A stretch of 64,000 nucleotides of DNA from Nocardia harenae NBRC 108248 (lineage in GTDB: Bacteria > Actinomycetota > Actinomycetes > Mycobacteriales > Mycobacteriaceae), in assembly GCF_001612885.1 (NCBI RefSeq), contig NZ_BDBH01000004.1, forward strand, positions 682,001 through 746,000. The letters run 5' to 3'. The position numbers and the translations under genes were made by a program. Positions 1-9,500 of this stretch are shown in pieces (within the stretch, counting starts at the first letter, position 1; each line of letters opens with the position of its first letter). A model generated the notes under the pieces. The model saw only the letters and a list, made by a program, of their open reading frames with translations. It searched no databases and had not been told where the DNA came from.

Positions 1-1082
1 CCGAGCCGGAGCTTACCGACCGACCCGACCTCGCCGCCGAGATTGATCGTCGCGATATTTCCCTCGGTCGAGGCGTACATCTCGACGATCCGCGGAATCG
101 CGAACCGCTCGTGCAGTGCAGTCCAGACGTCACCCTGCAGCCCCTGCCCCGCGATCACCCGCACCCGGTGCGACCGATCCCGGTCGCTCGGCGGATTGCT
201 CACCAGGTAGCGACACATCTCGCCGATGTAGTTGAAACCGGTGGCCTCGAAGCGGTGGATGTCCGGCCAGAAACCGCGTGCGGAGAAGCGCCGGCCCAGC
301 GCCAGCGTCGCCCCGTGCGCGATCACGCTGGACAGCGCGATCAGCAGTGCGTTCGAGTGGAAGAGCGGCAGGCAGTTGTAGACTACGTCCCCGGGCTCGA
401 ACTGCCAGGCAAGGGCACCCAGTACCCGGCCGATGCTGGTCAGCCGCTGGTAGCTCATGACGGCGGCCTTGGGACGCCCGGTCGTTCCGCTGGTGAAGAT
501 GTAGGCGCCGGTCTCCCCGAGGGTGCGCGCTGCGGTGCCGGGCGGGACTGCGGCTTCAGCGCTCCGAACGAACCGCAGCAGCCCCGTGCCCGTCGGCGCC
601 GGGGCGATGTCGTCCTCGTCCACCCGGGTCCGATCCAGCAACCCTTCCGGCAGCCGGTCGCGGATGGCCAGCAGAGCGGGCACGCACTCCGATCCGACGA
701 TCAGGTGGGTCGCCCCGCACACCGTGAGTGCGTGCGCGAGTCCGTCCGCGCGGACCCGCGTATTGACCAGGGCCACCACGATCCCGAGCTTCCCGGCGGC
801 GAGGTAGTGCCAGATGAACTCGGGCCGGTTTTCCATGAGTAGAGCGAGGACGTCGCCCTGCTTCAGCCCCGCGGCCAGATAGCCGTGCGCCACCCTGTTG
901 ACTGCGAGATCTGCTTCAAAGTAATCGAATTCGTGATCCGCATAGCGCAGGAAGGGGCGCGTCCCATCGCTGCGGCTCCGCCGCTCGAGCTCGGCGGCCA
1001 GCGTCCGGTGTGATCCGGGGCCTTCGAGCAGGCCGCGGACGAGCACCGCGTACGAGCGCGCGCGATCCACCGCTGTCACCAC
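1..1082 (-). CDS. FATP-type (very-long-chain) acyl-CoA ligase, 3' end outside window
   Basis: This is an adenylate-forming enzyme that should activate a fatty or polyketide acid as acyl-AMP and then acyl-CoA. The visible 360 residues include the AMP-binding P-loop YIFTSGTTGRPKAA and the YASTEGN motif. The segment FNYIGEMCRYL followed by HRVRVIAGQGLQ is characteristic of the FATP/ACSVL (FadD6-like) branch rather than ordinary FadD enzymes. The GTG start chosen lies 1 bp after the stop of the upstream SDR; a second GTG follows immediately. It is the fourth gene of the polyketide operon, so it probably loads or activates a cluster acid, either starter or product. The C-terminal domain lies beyond the left edge. 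Family call is firm; substrate is inference. Confidence 0.88.
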   Translation of the reverse strand, partial: MVTAVDRARSYAVLVRGLLEGPGSHRTLAAELERRSRSDGTRPFLRYADHEFDYFEADLAVNRVAHGYLAAGLKQGDVLALLMENRPEFIWHYLAAGKLGIVVALVNTRVRADGLAHALTVCGATHLIVGSECVPALLAIRDRLPEGLLDRTRVDEDDIAPAPTGTGLLRFVRSAEAAVPPGTAARTLGETGAYIFTSGTTGRPKAAVMSYQRLTSIGRVLGALAWQFEPGDVVYNCLPLFHSNALLIALSSVIAHGATLALGRRFSARGFWPDIHRFEATGFNYIGEMCRYLVSNPPSDRDRSHRVRVIAGQGLQGDVWTALHERFAIPRIVEMYASTEGNIATINLGGEVGSVGKLRL

Positions 1083-1083
1083 G

Positions 1084-1980
1084 TCAGCCCTCCACTGGAT
1101 CGGCCGCCGCTACCGCGGCGAAGTACCGTTCCCGCGCCGCCTCGGCAAGCCGATCCCAGCGTTCCCAGGTCATCGGGACCGGCTCCCGGCCAGGCACCGC
1201 GCGATACCCGGATAGGTCCTCGATTCCTCTGATCCGCAACAGTATTTCGTCGTCGACCAGCGCGTTGCCGGTGAAGGTTGCCGGATCCTGTTCCAGCACG
1301 ACCATGGTCGCGTCCACCACGATGGCCTCGGTCCGGCAGTCCGCGGGGTCGCCGATTCCGAGGTTCTCCGTGGCCGCTGTCCTGATCAGCGTCCGGGGCC
1401 AGATCGAGTTGCAGGCAATCCCCGCACCCGCCAGCTCGTGTGCCAGACCGAGGGTGAGCAAGGTGGCCTGCAGCTTCGACGCCATATAGGCCACCTTGCC
1501 CGCCACGTGCTCAAGCACCGTGAGGTCGAGTGGCGGGCTCATGTTGACGATGTGCCCCCAGCCGTTCTCGAGCATGTGTGGAAGGCAGTAGTGCGCGAGC
1601 AGGAACGGCGCCCGCGCGTTGATGTCCGTCACCAGGTCGAATCGCTTCCGCGGGGTCGCTTCGACCGACTGGATCCACATCGCGCCGGCGTTGTTGACCA
1701 GGATGTCGACCCGGCCGAACCGTTCCACCGTGCGGTCGACGACGTTGCGCAGATCGGCGTCGTCCCGGACGTCACACCGCACACCGAGCGCCCGGCCGCC
1801 CCGCGACTCGATCTGGCGCACCGTCTCAGGCACGCTGCCCGGCAGCCTGCCACCTTCCTCCATGGTCTTCGCCGCGATCACCACGGCCGCGCCACTGCTG
1901 GACAGTTTCAGCGCCAGTGCCTTGCCGATCCCCCGGCTGCCACCGGTGATGATGGCAACCCGGTCCTCGAACCGCGTCAC
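1084..1980 (-). CDS. HSDL2-like short-chain dehydrogenase/reductase
   Basis: A 298-residue NAD(P)-dependent SDR. It shows the cofactor motif TGGSRGIG near residue 13, NNAG, the catalytic YMASK, and the subgroup signatures NMSPPLDL and IWPRTLIRTAA. The last two match hydroxysteroid-dehydrogenase-like protein 2 (HSDL2) and related acyl-chain SDRs rather than FabG. I chose the GTG preceded by AGGAGGA rather than the longer reading frame, which would run into the flavoprotein gene upstream. It sits 26 bp after that gene and 1 bp before the acyl-CoA ligase, so the four genes look co-transcribed. A role in oxidising or reducing the polyketide or its CoA ester is inferred from context only. Confidence 0.9.
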   Translation of the reverse strand: MTRFEDRVAIITGGSRGIGKALALKLSSSGAAVVIAAKTMEEGGRLPGSVPETVRQIESRGGRALGVRCDVRDDADLRNVVDRTVERFGRVDILVNNAGAMWIQSVEATPRKRFDLVTDINARAPFLLAHYCLPHMLENGWGHIVNMSPPLDLTVLEHVAGKVAYMASKLQATLLTLGLAHELAGAGIACNSIWPRTLIRTAATENLGIGDPADCRTEAIVVDATMVVLEQDPATFTGNALVDDEILLRIRGIEDLSGYRAVPGREPVPMTWERWDRLAEAARERYFAAVAAADPVEG

Positions 1981-2006
1981 GATTCCTCCTGTCGGCCGGG
2001 CCGGCC

Positions 2007-3533
2007 CTACACGCCGGCTATCTCGCGCTCGAATGAATCCGCCCACGATTCCAGCCGGTCGACATTGCGCCGCATGTCACGGAAGCAGCGATCCGCGCTC
2101 TTCTCCGTGAGCAGGTCCAAATGCAACTCCGCGCAGATCGGAACCTTGCTGTACTCGACGAACAGGTACTTCTCCGGCTGCGCGGCCTGCGTGCCGAAGG
2201 TTCGCAGCGCGGCCTGCATACGCTGCTGAATGCCGTGGTAGCGGGTCGCGATGGGATGAAACTCGGCGACGGCGTCAGGACTCGTGAGCAGCCCGCGGAA
2301 AAGCAGCTGCGACGGCAGCGCCCAGTAGAACGAGGTATCCCACAGCACCTTGGTGAACATCGCGGGTGCGTTACCGAAGATCGCGTAGTTGTCGTGATAC
2401 ATGGCGAGGTAGTTCGGCCACAGATCCTCGAGCAATAGCCGGTTGTAGGTCTCCGCCACCTCGGCGGTCAGCCGGCCCCTGCGGTCGAGCTCCACCATAC
2501 GGGTGGCGATGGTGTTGGTGTAGGCGATGTAATCCGAACCAGGGCTGTAAAAGGCGTCGAGGAAAACTGCCGCCTCGCCCACGCAGGCCCAACGTTCGTG
2601 CGAGAACACCTGGGTGGAGCTGTAACTCAGGTTCTTCATCGTCAGGAAGTCGAGCGGCTCGGCGTCCTCGACGAATGCGGCGAGCGTCGGTTCGTGCTCG
2701 GACAGCCATTGCCGCGCCTTGATCTGGGTGCCGTACGTCCGGAACGGATGCGGACGCTCGTCGGCGACGATGCCGATGCTGGTATTGCCGGAGGACAGCG
2801 GAATCATCCACACCCAGTACCCAGGCCCCATCAGGTGATTGGTGGAGAACCAGCGCCGCTCCTGCGTCTTCGGCTTCCACGTGGGGCTCGTGGCGGCGGC
2901 CATTTTGTCCACGTCGTACTCGCCGCGGAAGCGCCACCAGGCCGCCCCGATCTTGTGCGGGCTGGCGGCACCCACCCCGAGCTTGCGCTGCAGCAGCCGG
3001 TGCCGCCCGGATGCGTCGACGACGAAGCGTGCCCGTACCTTCCGCTCGGCGCTCTCTCCCGTGACCTCGACGTGCACCACGTGATCGGCGTCGTCGGCGC
3101 CGAGATCCACCGCGAGCACCTTGGCCTGCTCGACCAGATCCACCCCGAGCTCACCCATGCCCTGCCGCAGATCCCGCTCGAAGATTCCGCGATCGACCTG
3201 GTAGGACGGCACCCGCGGGAACCGGCGCGCGCCCAACTCGGGCCGCTCCTCGAACGGCCCCTGCGGGTCGCCGAAGAACAACCGCAGCCCGAGCTTGTGC
3301 AGGTGCCGCTTATTGAAGTACCCGGTGAGACCCAGCTGTTCGGTGAAGTAGTGCGCACCTCCCTCGACGGTCGCCTCACCGACCTTGTGCGCACCCTCGG
3401 CGATCTCGCCACCCGATCGCTCCAGCACCAGCACGGTGAGATCCGGCATCGTCCGCTTGAGTTGGCGGGCCAGCGTCAGCCCGGCAAGGCCCCCGCCGCA
3501 CACCACCACGTCATATCGTTCGGCCGTCTTCAT
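2007..3533 (-). CDS. Flavin-dependent halogenase-like oxidoreductase
   Basis: A 508-residue FAD protein of the tryptophan-halogenase-like superfamily. The dinucleotide-binding motif GGGLAG lies at about residues 13-18. The halogenase-type WxWxIP signature is present as WVWMIP near the middle, and AFYSPGSDYI corresponds to the conserved active-site loop after the second FAD contact. Length suits the family. GGAGA before the ATG is a ribosome site. It lies 21 bp downstream of the polyketide synthase in the same operon, so the substrate is probably the polyketide or its carrier- or CoA-bound form. Some relatives with these motifs are hydroxylases or oxidases, and I could not verify the catalytic lysine by alignment, so halogenation is a hypothesis. 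Confidence 0.85.
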   Translation of the reverse strand: MKTAERYDVVVCGGGLAGLTLARQLKRTMPDLTVLVLERSGGEIAEGAHKVGEATVEGGAHYFTEQLGLTGYFNKRHLHKLGLRLFFGDPQGPFEERPELGARRFPRVPSYQVDRGIFERDLRQGMGELGVDLVEQAKVLAVDLGADDADHVVHVEVTGESAERKVRARFVVDASGRHRLLQRKLGVGAASPHKIGAAWWRFRGEYDVDKMAAATSPTWKPKTQERRWFSTNHLMGPGYWVWMIPLSSGNTSIGIVADERPHPFRTYGTQIKARQWLSEHEPTLAAFVEDAEPLDFLTMKNLSYSSTQVFSHERWACVGEAAVFLDAFYSPGSDYIAYTNTIATRMVELDRRGRLTAEVAETYNRLLLEDLWPNYLAMYHDNYAIFGNAPAMFTKVLWDTSFYWALPSQLLFRGLLTSPDAVAEFHPIATRYHGIQQRMQAALRTFGTQAAQPEKYLFVEYSKVPICAELHLDLLTEKSADRCFRDMRRNVDRLESWADSFEREIAGV

Positions 3534-3554
3534 GGTCGTCTCCGTTCCAGCCGA

Positions 3555-6500
3555 TCAGTGCCCGCTAGCCAGGCCCATGAACATCGGGTACAGGTCTTCG
3601 GCAGACAGTTCGCTCGCGATAGTCCGCATGATGTGTGTGTCCGGGTTGCGGATGAACAGGTGGTCACCGCGGACCTCGGAGCGGGTGAACCGTCCGATGG
3701 TGAGCTGCTCCCAAGCCGCGAGTTGCGCGGCGTCGAAGAGCGGATCCTCCGTTCCGTGCAGCACGGTGATCGGCGCGCGCAGCGCGACGCCGTGCTCGAA
3801 GCGGTAGTCACCGAGCATCGTCAGATCGGCGCGGATCGACGGCATCAGCGGTCCGACCGCAGCGTCGTCGTCGAGCGCTGTGGTGAACAGCCCGTTGTCA
3901 CGCAGCACCTCCATAATTCTGGCGTCCGATTCGGCGTTCAGGTCGAAGCCGTCGCGGATGTGCTTCAGGTTCCGCACGTATTCCTCGACCAGCGATGGTG
4001 CGGGCCAGCCGGCGATCACGAGCTTCATCGGCACCTCGGCGTACTGCTGCTCGAGGAACTTGGTGAGCTCGTAGGCGAGCAGCCCGCCCATGCTGTGCCC
4101 GTAGATCGCGAAGGAGCGGTCGAGGTAGGGCAGCATGGCGTCGGCCAACTCGGCGACGAGCGCCGGAATCGACGCGATCGGCGTCTCGCCGATCCGATCC
4201 TCTCGGCCGGGATACTGGATCCCCATCACTTCGACCGTGTCCGGCAGGTGGTTCGGCCACGACGCGAATACCGACGCACCACCGCCGACGAAGGGCAGCG
4301 CGAACACCCGCATGGTGGCGGTGTCCGAACGGCCACACATGCTCCTGATCCACTGCTCCGGACCGGTGATGGCCATCGCGGGCGCGGCCACCCCCGCCGT
4401 GTCGCCACTCACCAGGGCCAATACCTCGGTAGCGAGCTCGGTGATCGTCGGGCCGCGCATCAGGCCCATGGTCGGGAAGTCGATCTCCAGATGCTTCGAC
4501 AGCGCGTTGCGGATCTGCCCCGCCATCAGCGAGTCCATCCCCTGGTCGGTCAGCGAGACGTCGAGCGCCAGCCGTTCGACCGGTGTGTCGAAGATCCGGG
4601 AGATCTGCCGCGCAAGCGCCAGCACCAGCCGCGGCTCCCTGGCCTCCTCGGGAAGGTCGAGAAGTTCGGCGCGCAGCCCCTCGGTGCCCGCCACGCCGGA
4701 GCCGTCGACGGTGTCCTCCGCGCCCAGGTGCGTGAGCCGCGGCGAGCTGCGCAGGATCGGCATGACCTGGCTCATCTTGGCCCAGTTCACGCCGAAGACA
4801 CTCGCCCGGCCGACGCCCTGCGTCAGGCATCGCCCCACAAAGGCGAGTGCGTTGGCCGGCGAGATCGCCGTCCAGCCCAGACGGGCGAGGGTGTCGAGCT
4901 TGTTCCGTGCGACGAAGCCCACCTCGTCGATGGCGCCCCAGTTGATGGTGAGCGCGGGCAGCCCGCGCTCCCGACGATAGGTGGACAGCGCTTCCAGGAA
5001 GCCGTTCGCGGCGGCGTAGTTCGCCTGCCCCGGCGTGCCCACGTTCCAGGTCATCGACGAGTACATGACGAAGGCGTCCAGGTCGAGTGCCAGGGTGTGA
5101 TTGTGCAGATGCCAGGCTCCGTCCACCTTCGGGCGCACCGCTCGCAGGAACTGTTCCTCGGTCATCGTCGTCAGTGGCACGTCGTCCAGCACCATCGCCG
5201 CGTGGAAGATCCCCTTCAGCGGAGGCAGCGCGGAAAGTCGCTCGATGAGCGCGGCGACCTCGGATTCGACCGCGACATCGGCCCGTTCGAGCACCACGGT
5301 TGCGCCCTGTTCGCGCATGGCCGCGATCGGCCCCTCGTTCTCCGCGTCGATCTGCCCCCGCCTGCCTACCAGCACCACGGTGCCAACGCCGCTTTCCACC
5401 AGCCACTGCGCCGTGCGTAACCCGAAACCGCTGTACCCGCCGGTCACCAGGTAGGTGCCCGCAGCCTCCAGTTTCTCGGTGCCGCCCGCGGCCGGGTAAA
5501 CGAGTACATCGACCTCCGGCTCGAATTCGACGACTACCTTGCCGATCTGCTTGGCCGAGGCCATATAGCGAAAGGCGGATTCCACCTCCGTGGCGGCGAA
5601 GCCGGTGTGCGGCAACGGCGGGAGGACACCCGAAGCGACCCGCTCGAGCACCTGGCCGAGCGCCTCGGCGCACAGCGCCGCGTCCTCCAGCAGGAGTCGG
5701 TCTATATCGATCGCCGCGTAACTCAGGTTGTTGCCGAACGGCTTGAGGCCAAGCTTGTAGTTGTCGTAGATGTCCTTCTTGCCGATCTCCAGGAACCGTC
5801 CTCGGGGCCGCAGCAGCTCCAGGCTCTTCGGGATGGTCTCGCCCTGCAGGGAATTGAGGACGAGGTCGACGCCGTCGTGGCGGTTCCGGATCTCGTCCGC
5901 GAAGGAGGTCGACCGGGAGTCATACACCTCGTCGACGCCGAGCCCGCGCAGGTACGCGCGCTTCTCGTCGTTGCCCGCTGTGGCGACGACGGACGCCCCG
6001 AGCGCGTGCGCGATGTGCACGGCGGCGAGCCCGACGCCACCTGCGGCAGCATGCACGAGGACCCGCTCACCAGCCCGCAGCCGGCCCACATCGACCAGCG
6101 CGTACCACGCTGTCAGGTAGGCCATCGGCAGGGTCGCCGCTTCGGTGGTGGTGACGTTCGGCGGCATCGGGAAGACCCGCTCGGCATCGGCGATGACCTG
6201 CGAGCCGAAGCATCCCCGGGCGAAGGCGACGACGTGATCACCGGGCGCGAACCCGGTGACGCCGTCGCCGACCGCGGTCACCACCCCGGCGCACTCCACA
6301 CCGAGCGTGCGCTCGTACAGTCCGCCGAGGGTCGCGCCCTCGGAGAGCACGCCGAGCGCGAGCATGATGTCGCGGAAGTTCAGGCCGGTAGCCAACGGTC
6401 GCAGGGCGATTTCGCCCACCCCGGGTGCCTGCGGGGTCAGCTGCTCGTACCGGAGCTGCTCGAGTCCGGGTTCCGCGGGGACTGCCAGGGCGAACGGCGT

Positions 6501-9500
6501 CTCTGGCTCCCGCGACCGGACCGCGACCGAGGCTTCGAACTCGGCGAGCGAAACGTGTTCGAGGCGATCGGTGTAGCGGGTGTCGCCACGGAATGCAACC
6601 TCCTCCTCCGCTGTGCGGACGTGCAGGAGTTCGGCCACGAGCTGATCGGCGCGAGCATCGGGATCCGCGGCCGGATCGAAGTCGATGATCTTGGCACGGA
6701 GGCTGCTGCGTTCACTCAGCAGCACCCGGAGGATGCCCCAGCCGGGAACCTGGCCCGGCCTGATCCGCTCGGCGGGGTCGATGACGTGCGCCCCGGAGGT
6801 TCCTATCCAGAACCGTGGTGCGGTGGCCAAGTCCAGCTCCTCGACCGCCTGGAGCAGCGCGATCAGGCTGTAGGCGCCGTCGCCCTCGACCGCGGGCAGC
6901 AGCTCGGTGGTGAGCTCCGCCGCGGCGAAGTCCAGGTTCCACAGGTGCAGCACTCCGGCGACCCCGCCCGCTGCGTCCCGTACCCGCTCCAGCACCTGGC
7001 GTAGCTGGCCGGCGCTGGTGGGGTCGGCGCGGAAGGTTCGCTCATCCAGCTGCTCGAACGCCTCTCCTCTGGTGACCAGCACGCTACCGGCGCCTGCCTC
7101 ACCGAGCCGGCTCAGGAACCGCCCGGCGACATCGTCGAGATCGGCGAGCACGACCCAGGGACCCGGCTCGACCCTTGGCTGGTGTGGCTCCAGGTCGATG
7201 ACGGGTGTTCGTGCCACGATCACCGAGTTGCCGGACTCCTCCGAGGTCGACATGTCCGAGAAGATCCCGACCCGGTCGAATCCGGCGGTCGGTAGGTACC
7301 GCCGCCAGGTCTCCTCGGACATGAGTGGGTAGGACGGGCGCAGCTCGTGGTCGGCGAACTTCCACCAGCCCTCGGTCATGCCGAAGGTGAGGTCCACCCA
7401 GTGCGGGGGCACCGTCGCCTCGACGATCAGCAACATTCCCTGTGCCGTCATCAGCCGCTGCACATTGGCGAGGGTGGCGTTCAGGCTCTCGGTGGCGTGC
7501 AGGACGTTCGAGGCTATGACGATGTCGAAGTAGTGCGGGTCGAAACCCTGGGCCTCGATATCGGCCTCGATATCGAGGATCCGGTAGTCGACGAAGCCGA
7601 AATCGCCGAACCGCTGCCGCGCCTTGGCGAGGAACAGCTGCGTGACGTCGGAGTACACGTACTCGGCACGGTCCTCGGGCAACTCGGGAAGCACGTAGCC
7701 GGTAGTACCGCCGGTGCCTGCGCCGATTTCCAGTAGCCGGATCGGCCGGTCGGCGGGCAGTTCGCGCACGCATTCGGCCACCACCCGGCGCACGATCCGA
7801 TTGCACTTGCCGAAGGAGAAGGACGGGCCGTAGAGGTCGGCGACCGTCTGGAACTCGTGCTCCGGGAAGATCAGCTCGATCGGGTTGACCTCGTCGCGCA
7901 GCACCGCGGCCTGCCCGGCACCGCAGCGTTCCAGCACCGCATACTCGGATTCGCACTCCGGGTGCTGCGCACGCAGCCGCGCCAGCAGCTGCGCGGTGTC
8001 GACCCGGTCGGGCACGATCCTCAGTTGCCAGAGCTCCCCATCGGATTCGGTGATGCCGTGCAGCGCGAGCAGTTCCAGCAGCCGGCCGAGGTAGCGGCGG
8101 TGCTTGTCGTGCACCCGCATCTCGCGCGCGATCTCGTCGGTGGTGAAGCGGCGGCCCACGACGAAGCGCATGCCCAGTTCGTGGAACGCCTCGGTCACAT
8201 ACGCGATGCAGAGCCGGTTCATCTCGATCTCGGTCACGGCGTGGTAGTCCCGGTTGACCGGCCAGTTCCGCAGCTCGTCCAGCAACGGCTCGACGGCGGC
8301 GTCCAGTTCCGCCTCCGGCGGCAGGAAGCTGGCCGGAATCCGGGTCCTGGTGCGCACCGGGGCCGGCTGCCAGCGGTATTCGTAGAACCACTGCAGCAGC
8401 GTGTCGCTCTCGTCGGCGCTCTGGGTGATCGATTTGCCGACAAAGCCCTCGAGTTCTGCCACGACCGTGCCGTCCTCGGCGACGATCCACAGATCACCCT
8501 CGCAGTACAGCGGATCGTCGCTCACCCGCGCTCGCCCGTAGCAATGCACCCGCCCAGTCGCCTTCGCGTGGAAACTGAGCCGCTTGACCTCGACCGGCAG
8601 GTAGAGCGTCTTGGCATCGCTGTTCGTGTCATTGCCCATCGCGATCGACAGCGACTGGAAGCACGAGTCGAGCACCGCAGGGTGGATCATGTGCCGGGGC
8701 GCTTCATCGGCCAAAGCGCCGGGGGTGTCGATCCGGCCCAGCGACTTCAGGTCGTCGTGCGCGAGCCGCGTGATCGCCTTGAACGTCGGGCCGAGCAAGA
8801 GGCCGTTGTTGCGCAGTTTGGCGTAGAGACCGGCCGGATCGACCACGGTGGTACATTCCGCCTCGAGCGCGGCGAAGGGCACCGGAAGCTGTGCGGCGGG
8901 CGGGTCCCGGCGCACAGACCCCACTGAATGCAGCGTCCACTCGGTGTCGCCGTCCTGCCTGCTGTACACCGAGTAGTGCAGCGCAGGCGTCAGCACGACC
9001 TGCACGACCGGGGCCGGACGATCGTCGAAAACGAAGAGCGCACGGCGGAATTCCACATTCTCCAGCGAGTAGGCCCCACTTCCGAAGGCACTCTCCGCGC
9101 ACCCGAGAACCATGTCGAGGTAGCCGGCGCCGGGGAAGACGATGGGGCCCTGCACCCGATGGTCGTCGAGCCAGGGGTACCGGACCGGATCCAGCACCAC
9201 TTCCCACACATACTTGCCCGGTTCGTCTGCCGCGTGGCTCTCGGTGCCGACGAGCGGATGCCGTGGCGGGGGGAACCGGCGTTCCCGCGACGACGGCGCC
9301 TCGAGCCAGTACGCCTCCCGCTGCCACGGGTAGAAGGGGAGGTCGGCGCGGGTGCGGACGTCGCCGAAGAGGCCGTCCCACCGCGGCTCCGAACCCGCGA
9401 CGTACAGGGCCGCCAACGAGTTCAACAGCGTCTCGTCATCGTTCTTTTTGCGCCGCAGCGAGGCGACGACCACGCCGTCGGCCCGGCGCGTGCCGAGCAG

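Noticed and set aside
2598..5420. A 940-codon plus-strand frame opposite the PKS and flavoprotein genes
   Set aside because: Antisense shadow: no domain, and the opposite strand has intact ER, KR, ACP and TE motifs.
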